Positions 19,285 through 28,275 of a stretch of 64,000 bases of DNA are shown one piece after another (position 1 is the first letter of the stretch; each line of letters begins with the position of its first letter). Location of the stretch: positions 6,868-70,867 of the forward strand of contig JBDKRG010000030.1 in NCBI GenBank assembly GCA_039683515.1, given 5' to 3'. The notes below the pieces were generated by a model. It was not told where the DNA came from and did no database searches. It saw only the letters and a program-made list of their open reading frames with translations. Source of the DNA: JAJFUE01 sp039683515. GTDB taxonomy: Bacteria > Sumerlaeota > Sumerlaeia > MVZB01. A program made the position numbers and the translations under genes.

Positions 19285-21132
19285 TCACCGCAGTCCCGCG
19301 TGCTCGTACAAAATCCGCCGGACTTCCTCGATCGTGCTGGGGTTGGACTGGCAGGAGTGGCCTGAGCGGACGACGAGCTCCGACTCCACCCCCTTGATGT
19401 GGGCGTCACGATACATGACGACGCCGTCGTCGCCGTCCTCGACGGGGCCGGAGCCCTTGACCGCAATGATCGAGTTCGCGCGCACGCCGGGGGCGACCGG
19501 CAACGCGTAGAGCGTCCTCAGGAACGGGCTTGACCAGCTCATGTTGTCGACGGCGGTCGGGATCGAGATCGCGGTGCCCGCCGCGCTGGCCGGGTGGAGC
19601 GTGATCAGTTCCATGCCGACCTTCGTCATCGTCGCCGGCAGCGTGATGAACCGGCGCCCGATCTTGCCGATGATATTTTCGGCCATGTAGGCGCCCTGGT
19701 GCGGCGTCGAAATGAAGATCAGCCGCTTGACGAACGGCAGGGGCTCGACGAACAGGCTGCGTTTCAAAATGTCCTTCGTGTAGGCGGTCAGCTTCACCTT
19801 TTCGAACGGATCGCGGCTGACCGTATCCCAGAAGCGGTTGCCGCTGCTGACGGCGGTCATCTTGGCGAGCAGGCCGCCCTGACTGTGGCCGATGACGACC
19901 ATGTCGCGCAGGGCGGGATCCCGGCCGGCCGGATCGAATTGGCTGACCGCCCGCTGCAAATCCTCGCGCAGATACATGGAGGACAGCGGGATCGGGTTGC
20001 CGCTGTTGTAAATGTAATACCAGAATTGATAACGGGCGGCGATGGCCGGGTCGCTCACCAGTTCGTTGATCATTTCCGCCCAGCGGGCCGGGCTCGACGC
20101 CGTCCCGTGGACAAAGACCACCGGAATGCGGCCCGGCCGGTAGGGGCTGAGGAAATACAATGCGCCCGCGGTCTGTTTCCGCCCAAAGAGCATGAAGTCG
20201 CCCCGCCGAAACCCCGCGATTTCAAAATCCCAGATCGGCGAGCCGTCGAGACTGTAGGCCAACGTCGCGCTGGGATCGGACTCCATCGGGACGGAGCGGC
20301 CGTCGACGACGAGCGTTGGGGAAACGTCGACGTCCACGATCTCCAGGCTCGCCGTGAGCCGCCCGTCTCGAATGGCGCGGCCGGGCTGCTGCAGGCGCAT
20401 GAACGCCGTCAACGGCACCTTGGCCCCCGGCGGGATCCATTCGTCGGCCGCCTTGCCCGGCATCGGCTCGATCCGGGCGGAAACGGGAGCGCCGATTCCC
20501 GGCCGGCGGTAATGGTTGCGCAAGCCGCGGATTTTGAAATCCTCGACGGAAACGAAATGCGCAAGCCGATAGCCGTCGTAAGTCAGCTGCGCGCGGTCGG
20601 TCGTGACGTCCAGCCGGCCGAAAGGCAGGTCCAGCCGCCGGGAACTCAGGTCGAGCTCGCCGACGGCGTTAGTCTGAAGTCCGTTGAGGACGCCGCGGTT
20701 GTACAAATCCATGGCGAGCCGCAGGCGCGGATCGTACTGAAGCGGGTCGTTGGAACGATCTTCGGGAAAGAGGAAAAGATAGGCGTAAACCGCCGCCGCG
20801 AGGAAATAGCGCGCGTCGCCGGTGTGCTTGGCGTGAACATACGAGAGCTCGGCCAGGGCGAACAGGCGGTCCTGGTCGCCGGGCCCGCCGAGCCCCTTGT
20901 GAAGCTCGGCGAGCGTGCCGGCCGGGTCCTTCTTGAACTGGTCGCCCAGGCCCAGCCGCGCAAGCAACTGGCCCGAATAGGCGCTCGGCCGGTCGCTCGA
21001 CAGGGCGCTGCGGGTCAGCTGGCGATACACGTTCTTCTCGTCCGCGGGCTTGACGCCGACCGGCGTGGCGCACCCCAAGACGCACAGAAATACGAGGCAT
21101 GCCGTGGCGGCAAAGATTCTTCGGCCCATCAT
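19285..21132 (-). CDS. Alpha/beta-hydrolase lipoprotein (lipase/esterase-like)
   Basis: A 615-residue lipoprotein: signal with lipobox CVLGC near residue 21, then a ~300-residue N-terminal region of unknown fold and a C-terminal alpha/beta hydrolase. The hydrolase shows the oxyanion strand VVFVHGTASSPARW, the nucleophile elbow GHSQGG near residue 414, and a late His (RSGHSCQ) completing a likely triad. STPHQGAY is typical of PGAP1/lipase-type enzymes. It probably acts on lipids or esters at the envelope. The ATG at 21132 overlaps the stop of the DUF4105 gene (TGATG) and follows AAGGAAG. Confidence 0.75.
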   Translation of the reverse strand: MMGRRIFAATACLVFLCVLGCATPVGVKPADEKNVYRQLTRSALSSDRPSAYSGQLLARLGLGDQFKKDPAGTLAELHKGLGGPGDQDRLFALAELSYVHAKHTGDARYFLAAAVYAYLFLFPEDRSNDPLQYDPRLRLAMDLYNRGVLNGLQTNAVGELDLSSRRLDLPFGRLDVTTDRAQLTYDGYRLAHFVSVEDFKIRGLRNHYRRPGIGAPVSARIEPMPGKAADEWIPPGAKVPLTAFMRLQQPGRAIRDGRLTASLEIVDVDVSPTLVVDGRSVPMESDPSATLAYSLDGSPIWDFEIAGFRRGDFMLFGRKQTAGALYFLSPYRPGRIPVVFVHGTASSPARWAEMINELVSDPAIAARYQFWYYIYNSGNPIPLSSMYLREDLQRAVSQFDPAGRDPALRDMVVIGHSQGGLLAKMTAVSSGNRFWDTVSRDPFEKVKLTAYTKDILKRSLFVEPLPFVKRLIFISTPHQGAYMAENIIGKIGRRFITLPATMTKVGMELITLHPASAAGTAISIPTAVDNMSWSSPFLRTLYALPVAPGVRANSIIAVKGSGPVEDGDDGVVMYRDAHIKGVESELVVRSGHSCQSNPSTIEEVRRILYEHAGLR

Positions 21133-22184
21133 CAACTGCTTCCTTCGGTGAATCGCCCCGGCAAGCCTTCCCGGATTCGATCGGAGAAATCGGCGGCGTC
21201 GCCCGCGGCCTTGGCGCGGTCGGTCACGTCGCTAAGCTTCCTTAATACAGGAAACGGCATGCTCGTGTCGACCATTCCCCGCTCGTAGCCGAGCTGGTCG
21301 ATGCGGCCATTGGCCAGGATTCTCCAATCCCAGGCGCTCCCCTCGCCGACGTGGAGCACGTGGTGGCGGATCGAGGTGGTGCAGTTGTTGGTGAGGGCGT
21401 TGTACCACCTCGGCGTCCCGGCCATGCGGTTGACTTCCTTCAGGTAGTCGAGCAGGATCGCGCGCGCGGCGGCCGGCTTGGCCCGCGTGCGGTAGAGGTA
21501 GACGCGCTCGCCGCGGAAATTCGTGCGCAGCCGGACGACGTCGCGCTCGTCGGCGACGACGTAATACAGCTCGTACTGGCGGAACAGGCCGCGGATCGCC
21601 GAGTAGAATTCCCCCTGTTCCTTGCGGGTTTCGATCGAGATCGCCAGCGGCGGGCCGTCCTCGAATTCCCAGCTTGCGATCGTGTGCGCGATCAGCGCCG
21701 GACCCCAGTAGCTGATGAACATGTCGACGCCGCGCAGCTTGTTCAGGTCATACGTCCGCTTCTCCCAGCGCCCGGTGTAGTCGGTCTCGCTCCGGTAGTC
21801 GAAGTTGCGGACGTTCTCGATCGTCAGCGTGTCGCCGCCGATCGTGGCATGCGCGACGCGGGCCACGTCGGGCTGCCAGTCGCGGTCGTTGCGCGGCGGG
21901 ATCAGGTTCCACCAAACGATCACGGCGGCGACGAGCGCAAACGCGGCACAAGCCGCGCGCCGGACCGGCCGCAGCTTGTGGAAGAAACCCGCGCACAGCC
22001 CGACGAACCCGACCACGAGCAGGCCGGCGAGCCAGCCGCGGCGCGAGCCGTCGAACCACAGCGCGCCGATCGCCCAAAGGCCCGCGATCGCCAGAAACGC
22101 CCAAGCGAGCGCCATGCCGGCGAACTTCGCGACCCGGCGCGCATGGCGAATCCAGCGCGGGATTCTCCGGCGGAGCGGGGCCAT
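21132..22184 (-). CDS. DUF4105 (Lnb-type N-acyltransferase domain) membrane protein
   Basis: 350 residues: a basic N-terminus, two to three membrane helices in the first ~110 residues, then a periplasmic DUF4105 domain. The key region is WYNALTNNCTTSIRHHV near residue 265, with the candidate catalytic Cys and a following His. The Lnb enzyme of Bacteroides, which N-acylates lipoproteins, belongs to DUF4105; whether this protein does the same is inference. Its ATG shares a base with the kinase stop (TAATG), and the next gene encodes a lipoprotein hydrolase. Confidence 0.75.
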   Translation of the reverse strand: MAPLRRRIPRWIRHARRVAKFAGMALAWAFLAIAGLWAIGALWFDGSRRGWLAGLLVVGFVGLCAGFFHKLRPVRRAACAAFALVAAVIVWWNLIPPRNDRDWQPDVARVAHATIGGDTLTIENVRNFDYRSETDYTGRWEKRTYDLNKLRGVDMFISYWGPALIAHTIASWEFEDGPPLAISIETRKEQGEFYSAIRGLFRQYELYYVVADERDVVRLRTNFRGERVYLYRTRAKPAAARAILLDYLKEVNRMAGTPRWYNALTNNCTTSIRHHVLHVGEGSAWDWRILANGRIDQLGYERGMVDTSMPFPVLRKLSDVTDRAKAAGDAADFSDRIREGLPGRFTEGSS

Positions 22185-23329
22185 TATGCCTCCGGCAGCT
22201 CGATCCAGAATGTGGTGCCCTTGCCGGGCGCCGATTCGAAGTCGACCTTGCCGCCCAGGTAGCGCTCGCCGAACAGCTTCATGCTGTAGGTGCCGATGCC
22301 GCGCCCCTTTTCGGCCTTCGTGCTAAAGGATCGCTTGAAGAGCTGGAGCTGCACCTGCTCCGGGATCACCCCCGGGTTGGAGACCAGGAAAACCGGCCGG
22401 CCGTCGCGGCGCCGGTATTCGACGCGGACGGTCTCGCCTTCCTGGACGGCCTCCAGCGCGTTCTTGGTCATGTTCGTGATGATCCGCTCGAGGAGCGTCG
22501 GGTCGGTCGAAATTTCCTCCCGGCCGTCGACGGGGGCGATTTCGACGTTCTTGCCCCTGGCGACCGTATGGGCCTCGAAGATGGCGCGGATCGAGTCGAG
22601 CATCTGGCCGACGTTGATCGGCTGTTTGTCGAGCGAGAGGGTTCCGTTCTCGGCTTCGAGGAGGCGGCGCTGGTCCTCGATTTCCTGCTTGAGCCGGCGC
22701 GTCAGGACGAGGATGCGCTGGGCCGCCTCCTTCGGGTCGAGGCTGTCGATCGTCTGCATCAGGCTGCTCCAGCCCATCAGGCCGCCGACCGTGTTCAGGA
22801 TGTCGTGGAAGAACGTGCGCTCGAGGGCCTGGCGCCGCTTGTCGCCGCTGATGTCGTGGAACGTCAGGACCGTGAAGTCGTGCTGGCCGACACGGATCGG
22901 CGTGGCCCGCACCCGGAACTCGAGCGCCTCCTCGTTGTCGCCGTGGCGGACGGTGGCGAGGCATTCCTTCGTGACCGGCTCGCCGCTCGCCTGGCTGGAC
23001 AGAATCGAGATCACCGCGCCGCAGGTGACGCAGTTCTTCGACGTGCCGCAGCCGCCGGGGGCCGAGGCCGCATGGATGCAGTTCAGGATTTCGCCGGGGC
23101 GCGCGCCGACGAGGCACTCCGGGTTTTCGATCCTGAGGTCGGAGAGCAGCTGGCGGTTCATCGCCAGGACCTGCCGCTGCGGGTTGAGGATCATCAGGTA
23201 GCCGTCGATCGATTCCAGGACCGCCGCGAACAGCGGGTTTTCCTGGACGAACCGGCTCATGTCGGCCACTTCGGCCGGCGACGCCCTCTCCGCGGGGGCG
23301 AACCATGTCGACACGCTTTCCTCTTCCAT
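22184..23329 (-). CDS. PAS-domain sensor histidine kinase with cysteine-rich sensor
   Basis: A 381-residue cytosolic kinase without membrane helices. The PAS domain (residues ~30-170) carries cysteines 72, 84, 94, 100, 103 and 123 in the pattern NCIHA..GGCGTSKNCVTCGA, suggesting metal or redox sensing. The phospho-accepting His lies in RTFFHDILN near 174. The HATPase domain has NMTKNALEAV (N box) and KGRGIGTYSMKLF (G box). No response regulator adjoins it, so its output is unknown. AGGAGG precedes the ATG. It heads an operon with DUF4105 and the hydrolase. Confidence 0.85.
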   Translation of the reverse strand: MEEESVSTWFAPAERASPAEVADMSRFVQENPLFAAVLESIDGYLMILNPQRQVLAMNRQLLSDLRIENPECLVGARPGEILNCIHAASAPGGCGTSKNCVTCGAVISILSSQASGEPVTKECLATVRHGDNEEALEFRVRATPIRVGQHDFTVLTFHDISGDKRRQALERTFFHDILNTVGGLMGWSSLMQTIDSLDPKEAAQRILVLTRRLKQEIEDQRRLLEAENGTLSLDKQPINVGQMLDSIRAIFEAHTVARGKNVEIAPVDGREEISTDPTLLERIITNMTKNALEAVQEGETVRVEYRRRDGRPVFLVSNPGVIPEQVQLQLFKRSFSTKAEKGRGIGTYSMKLFGERYLGGKVDFESAPGKGTTFWIELPEA

Positions 23330-23404
23330 GACGGGCCTCCTGTTGCCACGCGGCCGGCCGCGGTTTTCGGTCCGGATCCCCGGTTGTTTCCGAATATTGG
23401 ATAA

Positions 23405-25096
23405 TCACTCCCATAAATCATAAGATGAACGAAGCGGCCGATGCAATTGAGATCGGCGGCCGAGCAATTCCCCGTCAAACGCGCCGATCCAGCCCGGCCC
23501 CGGCGAAAGCGCCTGGACTTTGACGTCGCCGGCCTTGACCCCGCCGGCCGCCAGGCGGCGCCGATAGCTGTCGACGGCGTCGCGCGCGATTCGGAAAATC
23601 CGCACGGGTTCGAGTTGCGACAGCCCGCGCGCGTGCGCGTAATGGTAATTCCGGCCCAGCCCCGCCTCCATGAGTCCCGCGATCCGTTCGTAGTCGGGCT
23701 CCGGGCCGGCGGCGGGTTGCATGAACAAGACGTAGCCGGCGCGGTCGCCGTCGCGGTGCGGGGCGAGCATGGCGAACTCGAAGCGAGCCCCGATTTCGCG
23801 CTCGACGCCGCGGATGCAGGACTCGACGTGGCGGGCATTGAGCTTCTCGCCGACGATGTCGGAGACCAGGTTGTCGCGGCCGAGGAATTCCAGGCAGGGA
23901 GCCCGGTTGAAGAACCCGGTCACGCGCACCACGTCGTGGAGGCGGTAGCGGTAGAGTCCGCCGGCCGTCGTCAGCACGACGCCGTATTCGTGCCCCGGCT
24001 CGACTTCCCACGTTCGGCGGATTTCGCCCGTCACCGCATCGATGAATTCGAAATAGTGGGACCGCACGGCGCAGACTTTCCGCCCGCTTGCGCCCAGCGG
24101 AATCGAGACGATCCCCTCGGTCGCCGCCAGGCCCTTGCCCTGAATGGCGGCGCGGGGGAACAAGGCCGCCAGCTCGGAGCGCCAGGGCTCCGAGTTCCCG
24201 TCCGTCCAGCAGCTGATGACCCGCAGTTTCGGCCATAACGCCTGCGCGCAGCCACGGTCGCCGGGATCGAGCCGCGCAAGCCGCCGCGCCCGCGCGGGAC
24301 TCGGCGCAAGGCACCCCTCCAGTCGCCGGCGCAGGTCGGGATCGAGCCTGAGGCCGACGCCGATCGAGCCGGTCCCGATGTCGCGCGCGATCGAACCGAA
24401 ATGGCGCGGCAGGGCCCCGAGCAGCGCCGTCATGAACGAGGGGTGCCACACGGAAACGAGCCGCAGGTTCTCCTCGCGGCAGAGGAACAGGAGCGTCAGG
24501 TACTCGAAGGCATCGTGATCCGCGACGCGCGCGATTTCGGGCGGGACGGCGAACAACGCGCGGGCCAGCCGGCGCTGCACGACGCCCAGGTACTCGGCGT
24601 CATCGGCAAACCCGATCCGCACCCGGCTTCGGCCGTCGCCCCCGCAGGGCGTCGACGGGCTGATCGACCAGTACTGGCGCCCGAAAAGCACCGACGGGAA
24701 CGCGAGATACATGGATGCGATCCAGGGGTCGATGGCCGCCCGGAACTGGCCGGCCAGGCCTTTCGTGCACGGGATCAACTTGGTGGCCGCCGTCGAGCCG
24801 CTCGTCGGCTGAAGCAGTTCGACCCGCTCGCGGGTGAGAACCGAGTCGCGGCCGGCCTTGATCGCCTCGATGAACTCCGCGTAATCCTCGTAATCGCTCA
24901 GCGGCACCGACTGAAAGTCCCCGAGGCTGTTTCGCCGGCCGAACCCGGTTGCGCGATTGCGCCGGATCGTCCGCGCGAGGAGCGACTGCTGGGCCCGCCT
25001 GACGCCGCGGGTCGCCAGGACGAATGCCGCCCACCCCGGCAGGCAGCTCAGCAGCCAGACGAGATTCGCGAACAGGACGCGGAGCCGGCCGGCCAT
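23405..25096 (-). CDS. GH3-type acyl-adenylating enzyme
   Basis: A 563-residue protein of the GH3 family, named from plant enzymes that adenylate a carboxylic acid and conjugate it to an amino acid. Visible signatures are the ATP-binding loop QPTSGSTAATKLIPCT, SYWxG-type strand RVISCWTDGNSEPW, the acid-recognition region YFEFIDAV, and VVLTTAGGLYRYRLHDVV with GRDNLVSDIVGEKL near the C-terminus. Bacterial members are mostly uncharacterised. It is the last gene of the radical SAM operon; its ATG is 1 nt after the previous stop, with GGGAGGAG upstream. Substrate unknown. Confidence 0.85.
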   Translation of the reverse strand: MAGRLRVLFANLVWLLSCLPGWAAFVLATRGVRRAQQSLLARTIRRNRATGFGRRNSLGDFQSVPLSDYEDYAEFIEAIKAGRDSVLTRERVELLQPTSGSTAATKLIPCTKGLAGQFRAAIDPWIASMYLAFPSVLFGRQYWSISPSTPCGGDGRSRVRIGFADDAEYLGVVQRRLARALFAVPPEIARVADHDAFEYLTLLFLCREENLRLVSVWHPSFMTALLGALPRHFGSIARDIGTGSIGVGLRLDPDLRRRLEGCLAPSPARARRLARLDPGDRGCAQALWPKLRVISCWTDGNSEPWRSELAALFPRAAIQGKGLAATEGIVSIPLGASGRKVCAVRSHYFEFIDAVTGEIRRTWEVEPGHEYGVVLTTAGGLYRYRLHDVVRVTGFFNRAPCLEFLGRDNLVSDIVGEKLNARHVESCIRGVEREIGARFEFAMLAPHRDGDRAGYVLFMQPAAGPEPDYERIAGLMEAGLGRNYHYAHARGLSQLEPVRIFRIARDAVDSYRRRLAAGGVKAGDVKVQALSPGPGWIGAFDGELLGRRSQLHRPLRSSYDLWE

Positions 25097-25097
25097 G

Positions 25098-25823
25098 TCA
25101 CTCCTCCCAGGCCACCCGGGCGCGCTCGATGACGCGCCAGGCGCGGCGGTTCAGGTTGGGCCGCGAGATCTCGGCGATGCAGGCCAGCTCGTCGCCGCCG
25201 GCGTAGCCGGGATTGCGTTCGAGGAAAAACCGGACGTGCGGGTCGAGCCGGCGCCCCGGCGGGATCGCGCACATCTGCGGGTTGAGCCGGTCGCCGCGGC
25301 CGTTGAGCCGCACCAGCCCGCGCCCGGCGTCGAAGGCGTTCCCGAACTTGTGCGTGGCGATCGCCCGGAGCAGCTCGGCATCCTCCGGCCCGGCCGCGCC
25401 GGCGTGGTCCGGATAAAACCGATTGAAGAAAACCGGCAGGAACCGGTAGGTGCGGTAGCCCTTCGAAATGAGAAACCAGTGCAGGGGCCTGCCGGGGAAG
25501 TCGCGCATCAGCCTGAGCATGAAATGGCCGAAACCGCCGGCAAGCTGGCTGTCGCGCCAGTGCTCGCGGTCGACGATCGTGTCGCCGCTGAAGAGAAAAA
25601 CGCGATCCTCGCCCAGCGCGCGGAGCGGGATGACCTGGAGCGTCGAGAACCCGACGATCTCCACCCCCTCGCGCAGGAGGATGACCCAGTCCTTTTCGCT
25701 CATGTCGCGGCCGAACACGTCGCGGCGGGAGTTGCAGAAATAACGGCGATGCAGCGCGAACATGCGCTCCCGCTCATCGTCGGCGATGCGCGCCGTGGCC
25801 GTGATCGAACAGGTGGGGGGCAC
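25098..25823 (-). CDS. GNAT-like acyltransferase, unassigned
   Basis: A 241-residue soluble protein. It begins with a GNAT-like half (ERMFALHRRYFCNSRRDVF, VILLREGVEIVGFSTLQVIPL). The middle has no clear acetyl-CoA RxxGxG loop but a conserved-looking stretch HWFLISKGYRTYRFLPVFF. I cannot name a family. GTG start at 25823 with AAGGA upstream. It sits between a GNAT and the GH3 enzyme in a tight operon, so a role in transferring or handling an acyl group is plausible but inferred. Confidence 0.6.
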   Translation of the reverse strand: MPPTCSITATARIADDERERMFALHRRYFCNSRRDVFGRDMSEKDWVILLREGVEIVGFSTLQVIPLRALGEDRVFLFSGDTIVDREHWRDSQLAGGFGHFMLRLMRDFPGRPLHWFLISKGYRTYRFLPVFFNRFYPDHAGAAGPEDAELLRAIATHKFGNAFDAGRGLVRLNGRGDRLNPQMCAIPPGRRLDPHVRFFLERNPGYAGGDELACIAEISRPNLNRRAWRVIERARVAWEE

Positions 25824-25843
25824 TTCGTCAATCCTTGTCCGGT

Positions 25844-26938
25844 TTACAACGAGGCCGGTTCCAGGTGCGGGATCCTCGCCGGATCGAGCCGCTTCACGAA
25901 ATCCAGGCCGTCGTCCCAGCAGACCAGGTAAAGCCGGCTGACGTATCGAAACGCCCGAAAATCGCGGACCGCGGCCGCCAGCGGATCCCGCTCGTGCAGG
26001 CCGTAAAGCAGAAACTGGTTGTCGCCGTCGCGGTGCTCGGCGCGGATCCGCCCGAGGAGCGCGCGCATGACCCCGGGATCATCGTCGCGGACGCAGGCAA
26101 ACGCAACGTAAACCGAATTCAGGCTCCGGCCCGCGGCCGGGAGCCCGCGAAAACCGGCGAACCGCAGCAGGGCGCTCAAAACCGGCCGGGCGAACCGGAT
26201 CGGCGGGGCATAGCCCCGGACGATGACCTGCTTGAACGCGCGCTGATCCCATGCGGCGGCGACGCCGAGGATTTTGCCCGCCTTAAGCGCAACGCGGAAA
26301 TCGCCCAGGCTCAGCCCACGGAGGTAATCGCCGCCGAAATCGCCCGCCTCGAGAACGGGAAAGAACTGCCGGCGGCGGCCGAACTCGCCCAGAAATCCCA
26401 GAATCGGCTCCGGGCCGATTTCGTCGCCGCGCCGGATCTCGACCCCCGCGCCCGGCCGCGGCGCTCCCCCGCCCCGCAGGCAAATGGCGTGGGTGATGTA
26501 GCGGCCCCGGTCGAGGTAGTGCGGCAGGCCGGCCCGTCCGCTGGCCAGCAGCCGCCGCGCATGGCTGTTTTCCTCAACGATGGTCGTCAGATACGCCGGC
26601 GCCGGGTCGGCCTCGTGCAGCCGCCGCAGGGCGGCGTAGCCGCGCGCCAGCCACGGCCCGCCGCGCGCGCCGGGATGCAGCCGCAGGCCGCCCAGGTAGC
26701 CGAAATCCATCCTTTCGCCGTTGACCCACAGCGGCTTGACGCTGCGGCAGCCCATGCCGACGACCCGGCCGCCGGCCTCCGCAATCATCACCTGGTTCGT
26801 CTTGCCCTGCACGCCGATGGCATGGAAGAAATCGGGTTCGCGGCCGAACGCGAGCCTCACCCAACCCGGCATGGCGGAGCCGCCCAGCAGCTCGCGTAAC
26901 CGGGGTTCGTCGCCGTGTTCGGCCGGCCGGATCGTCAC
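25844..26938 (-). CDS. GNAT family acyltransferase, 364 aa
   Basis: Residues 1-150 form a GNAT domain (TIRPAEHGDEPRLREL, VMIAEAGGRVVGMG, YLGGLRLHPGARGGPWLARGYAAL), followed by a second, less clear alpha/beta half. The GTG start at 26938 overlaps the upstream radical SAM stop (GTGA) and has GGAGGA ahead; an open frame extending into the previous gene is not used. The length is about twice a simple GNAT, suggesting a tandem GNAT-like architecture. Substrate unknown. Confidence 0.7.
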   Translation of the reverse strand: MTIRPAEHGDEPRLRELLGGSAMPGWVRLAFGREPDFFHAIGVQGKTNQVMIAEAGGRVVGMGCRSVKPLWVNGERMDFGYLGGLRLHPGARGGPWLARGYAALRRLHEADPAPAYLTTIVEENSHARRLLASGRAGLPHYLDRGRYITHAICLRGGGAPRPGAGVEIRRGDEIGPEPILGFLGEFGRRRQFFPVLEAGDFGGDYLRGLSLGDFRVALKAGKILGVAAAWDQRAFKQVIVRGYAPPIRFARPVLSALLRFAGFRGLPAAGRSLNSVYVAFACVRDDDPGVMRALLGRIRAEHRDGDNQFLLYGLHERDPLAAAVRDFRAFRYVSRLYLVCWDDGLDFVKRLDPARIPHLEPASL

Positions 26939-28275
26939 GGCTGTTCCTCCACGCCGAGCGGCATCCCCTGGCGCCCGGCGGCGTCGCGCCCCGACAGCAG
27001 GTTCGACCAGAAATAAATCAGCGCCAGGGCGGGCGTGTTGCAGTTGCCGCGCAGGTTCAGCGCCCTGCCGAGGACGCGCGGCCACGCGTAAAACCACCGC
27101 CGCGCCCGGAAACAGGCGTCGGCCAGCTCACGCGCCGAAGCATCGCCGGGCCGAAACGCCAGGTCGCCGAACCGGTAATCGGGCCCCAGCCACCAGTCGT
27201 TCCGGACCAGGCGCTTGTCGTCGCGCAGGCGCCGAAACAGGGGCGTTCCGGGAAACGGGACGAGGTGGTTCATCGCCGCGAAGAATAGCCGCTGCCGCTG
27301 CGCAAACGCCGCGGTCGTGCGGATCGTCTCCGGCGTGTCGCCGTCGTAGCCGAAAATAAAAGTCCCGTAGACGGCCAGCTTGTGCCGGCGAAACCGGGCG
27401 ATGGCTTTCTCGTACGATTCCGCCGGCGCGCCGCCCAGCCCCTTGCCCGCGGTGGCCGGGCTCCCCGCGCGCAGCGACTCGAAACCGACCAGCACGCCGA
27501 GGCAGCCGCTGCGCCGCATCGCGGCGAGAAACGGCTCGTCGGCCGCGACGTGGACGCTGATCTGGCCGACCCAGCGGATGCCCAGCGGCTCGATCGTCTC
27601 GAACAGGCTGAGCGCGCGGGCGCGGTCGACGGCGAGATTGTCGTCGACGAAAAAGACGCTCCCGCGGCCGAGCCGCCCGATCTCCTCGGCCACGTCGCCG
27701 ACCGGCCGGGCCGAATAGGTGCGGTTGAAGAACGCGCTGATCGAGCAGAAATCGCAGCGGTGCCGGCAGCCGCGACCGGTCTCGACCAGGGCCAGATCCA
27801 TGTAGCGCTTGCCGGCGAAAATCGACCGGTCCGGAAGGATGCCGGCCAGATCCGGCCGGCGCCCCGATTCGTACCGGGGCGCGAGGCGTCCGCGGCTGAA
27901 GTCGTCCAGCAGGCGCGGCCAGGTTTCCTCGGCTTCGCCGATCACGATGGCGTCGGCGTGCGGCGCGGCGTCCCCGGGCGCCAGCGTCGGGTGGAATCCG
28001 CCCATCACGACCGGCACGCCGCGCCGGCGGAACCGTTCGGCGATCTGGTAGGCGCGCCGGGCCGTGTAGGTTTCAACGCTGATCGCGGCCAGGTCCGTCG
28101 GCTCGTCGTACGGGATCGCCTCCAGCCGGTCGTCGTAAAACGCCCTCCGCCACGGCTCCGGCGTGAGCGCGGCGAGCTGGGCGATGGCCAGCGGCTCCAT
28201 CAGCCAGGTGCGCGGGTAGCCCTGGCCCGCGCGCCTGCCGACGCACGGCATCACGAATGTGACCCGCGGCGTCAT
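26935..28275 (-). CDS. B12-binding-domain radical SAM protein (second of pair)
   Basis: 446 residues. An N-terminal Rossmann-like cobalamin-binding region (PVVMGGFHPTLAPGDA, ADAIVIGEAEETWPRLLDD) is followed by a radical SAM core with CxxxCxxC in GRGCRHRCDFCSIS near residue 168. Later motifs (FFVDDNL, LVGFESLR, YGTFIFGYDGDTPETI, PFPGTPLF) match the class B family that includes lipid-modifying and methylating enzymes. ATG at 28275 overlaps the upstream stop (ATGA). Its reaction cannot be assigned. Confidence 0.85.
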   Translation of the reverse strand: MTPRVTFVMPCVGRRAGQGYPRTWLMEPLAIAQLAALTPEPWRRAFYDDRLEAIPYDEPTDLAAISVETYTARRAYQIAERFRRRGVPVVMGGFHPTLAPGDAAPHADAIVIGEAEETWPRLLDDFSRGRLAPRYESGRRPDLAGILPDRSIFAGKRYMDLALVETGRGCRHRCDFCSISAFFNRTYSARPVGDVAEEIGRLGRGSVFFVDDNLAVDRARALSLFETIEPLGIRWVGQISVHVAADEPFLAAMRRSGCLGVLVGFESLRAGSPATAGKGLGGAPAESYEKAIARFRRHKLAVYGTFIFGYDGDTPETIRTTAAFAQRQRLFFAAMNHLVPFPGTPLFRRLRDDKRLVRNDWWLGPDYRFGDLAFRPGDASARELADACFRARRWFYAWPRVLGRALNLRGNCNTPALALIYFWSNLLSGRDAAGRQGMPLGVEEQP

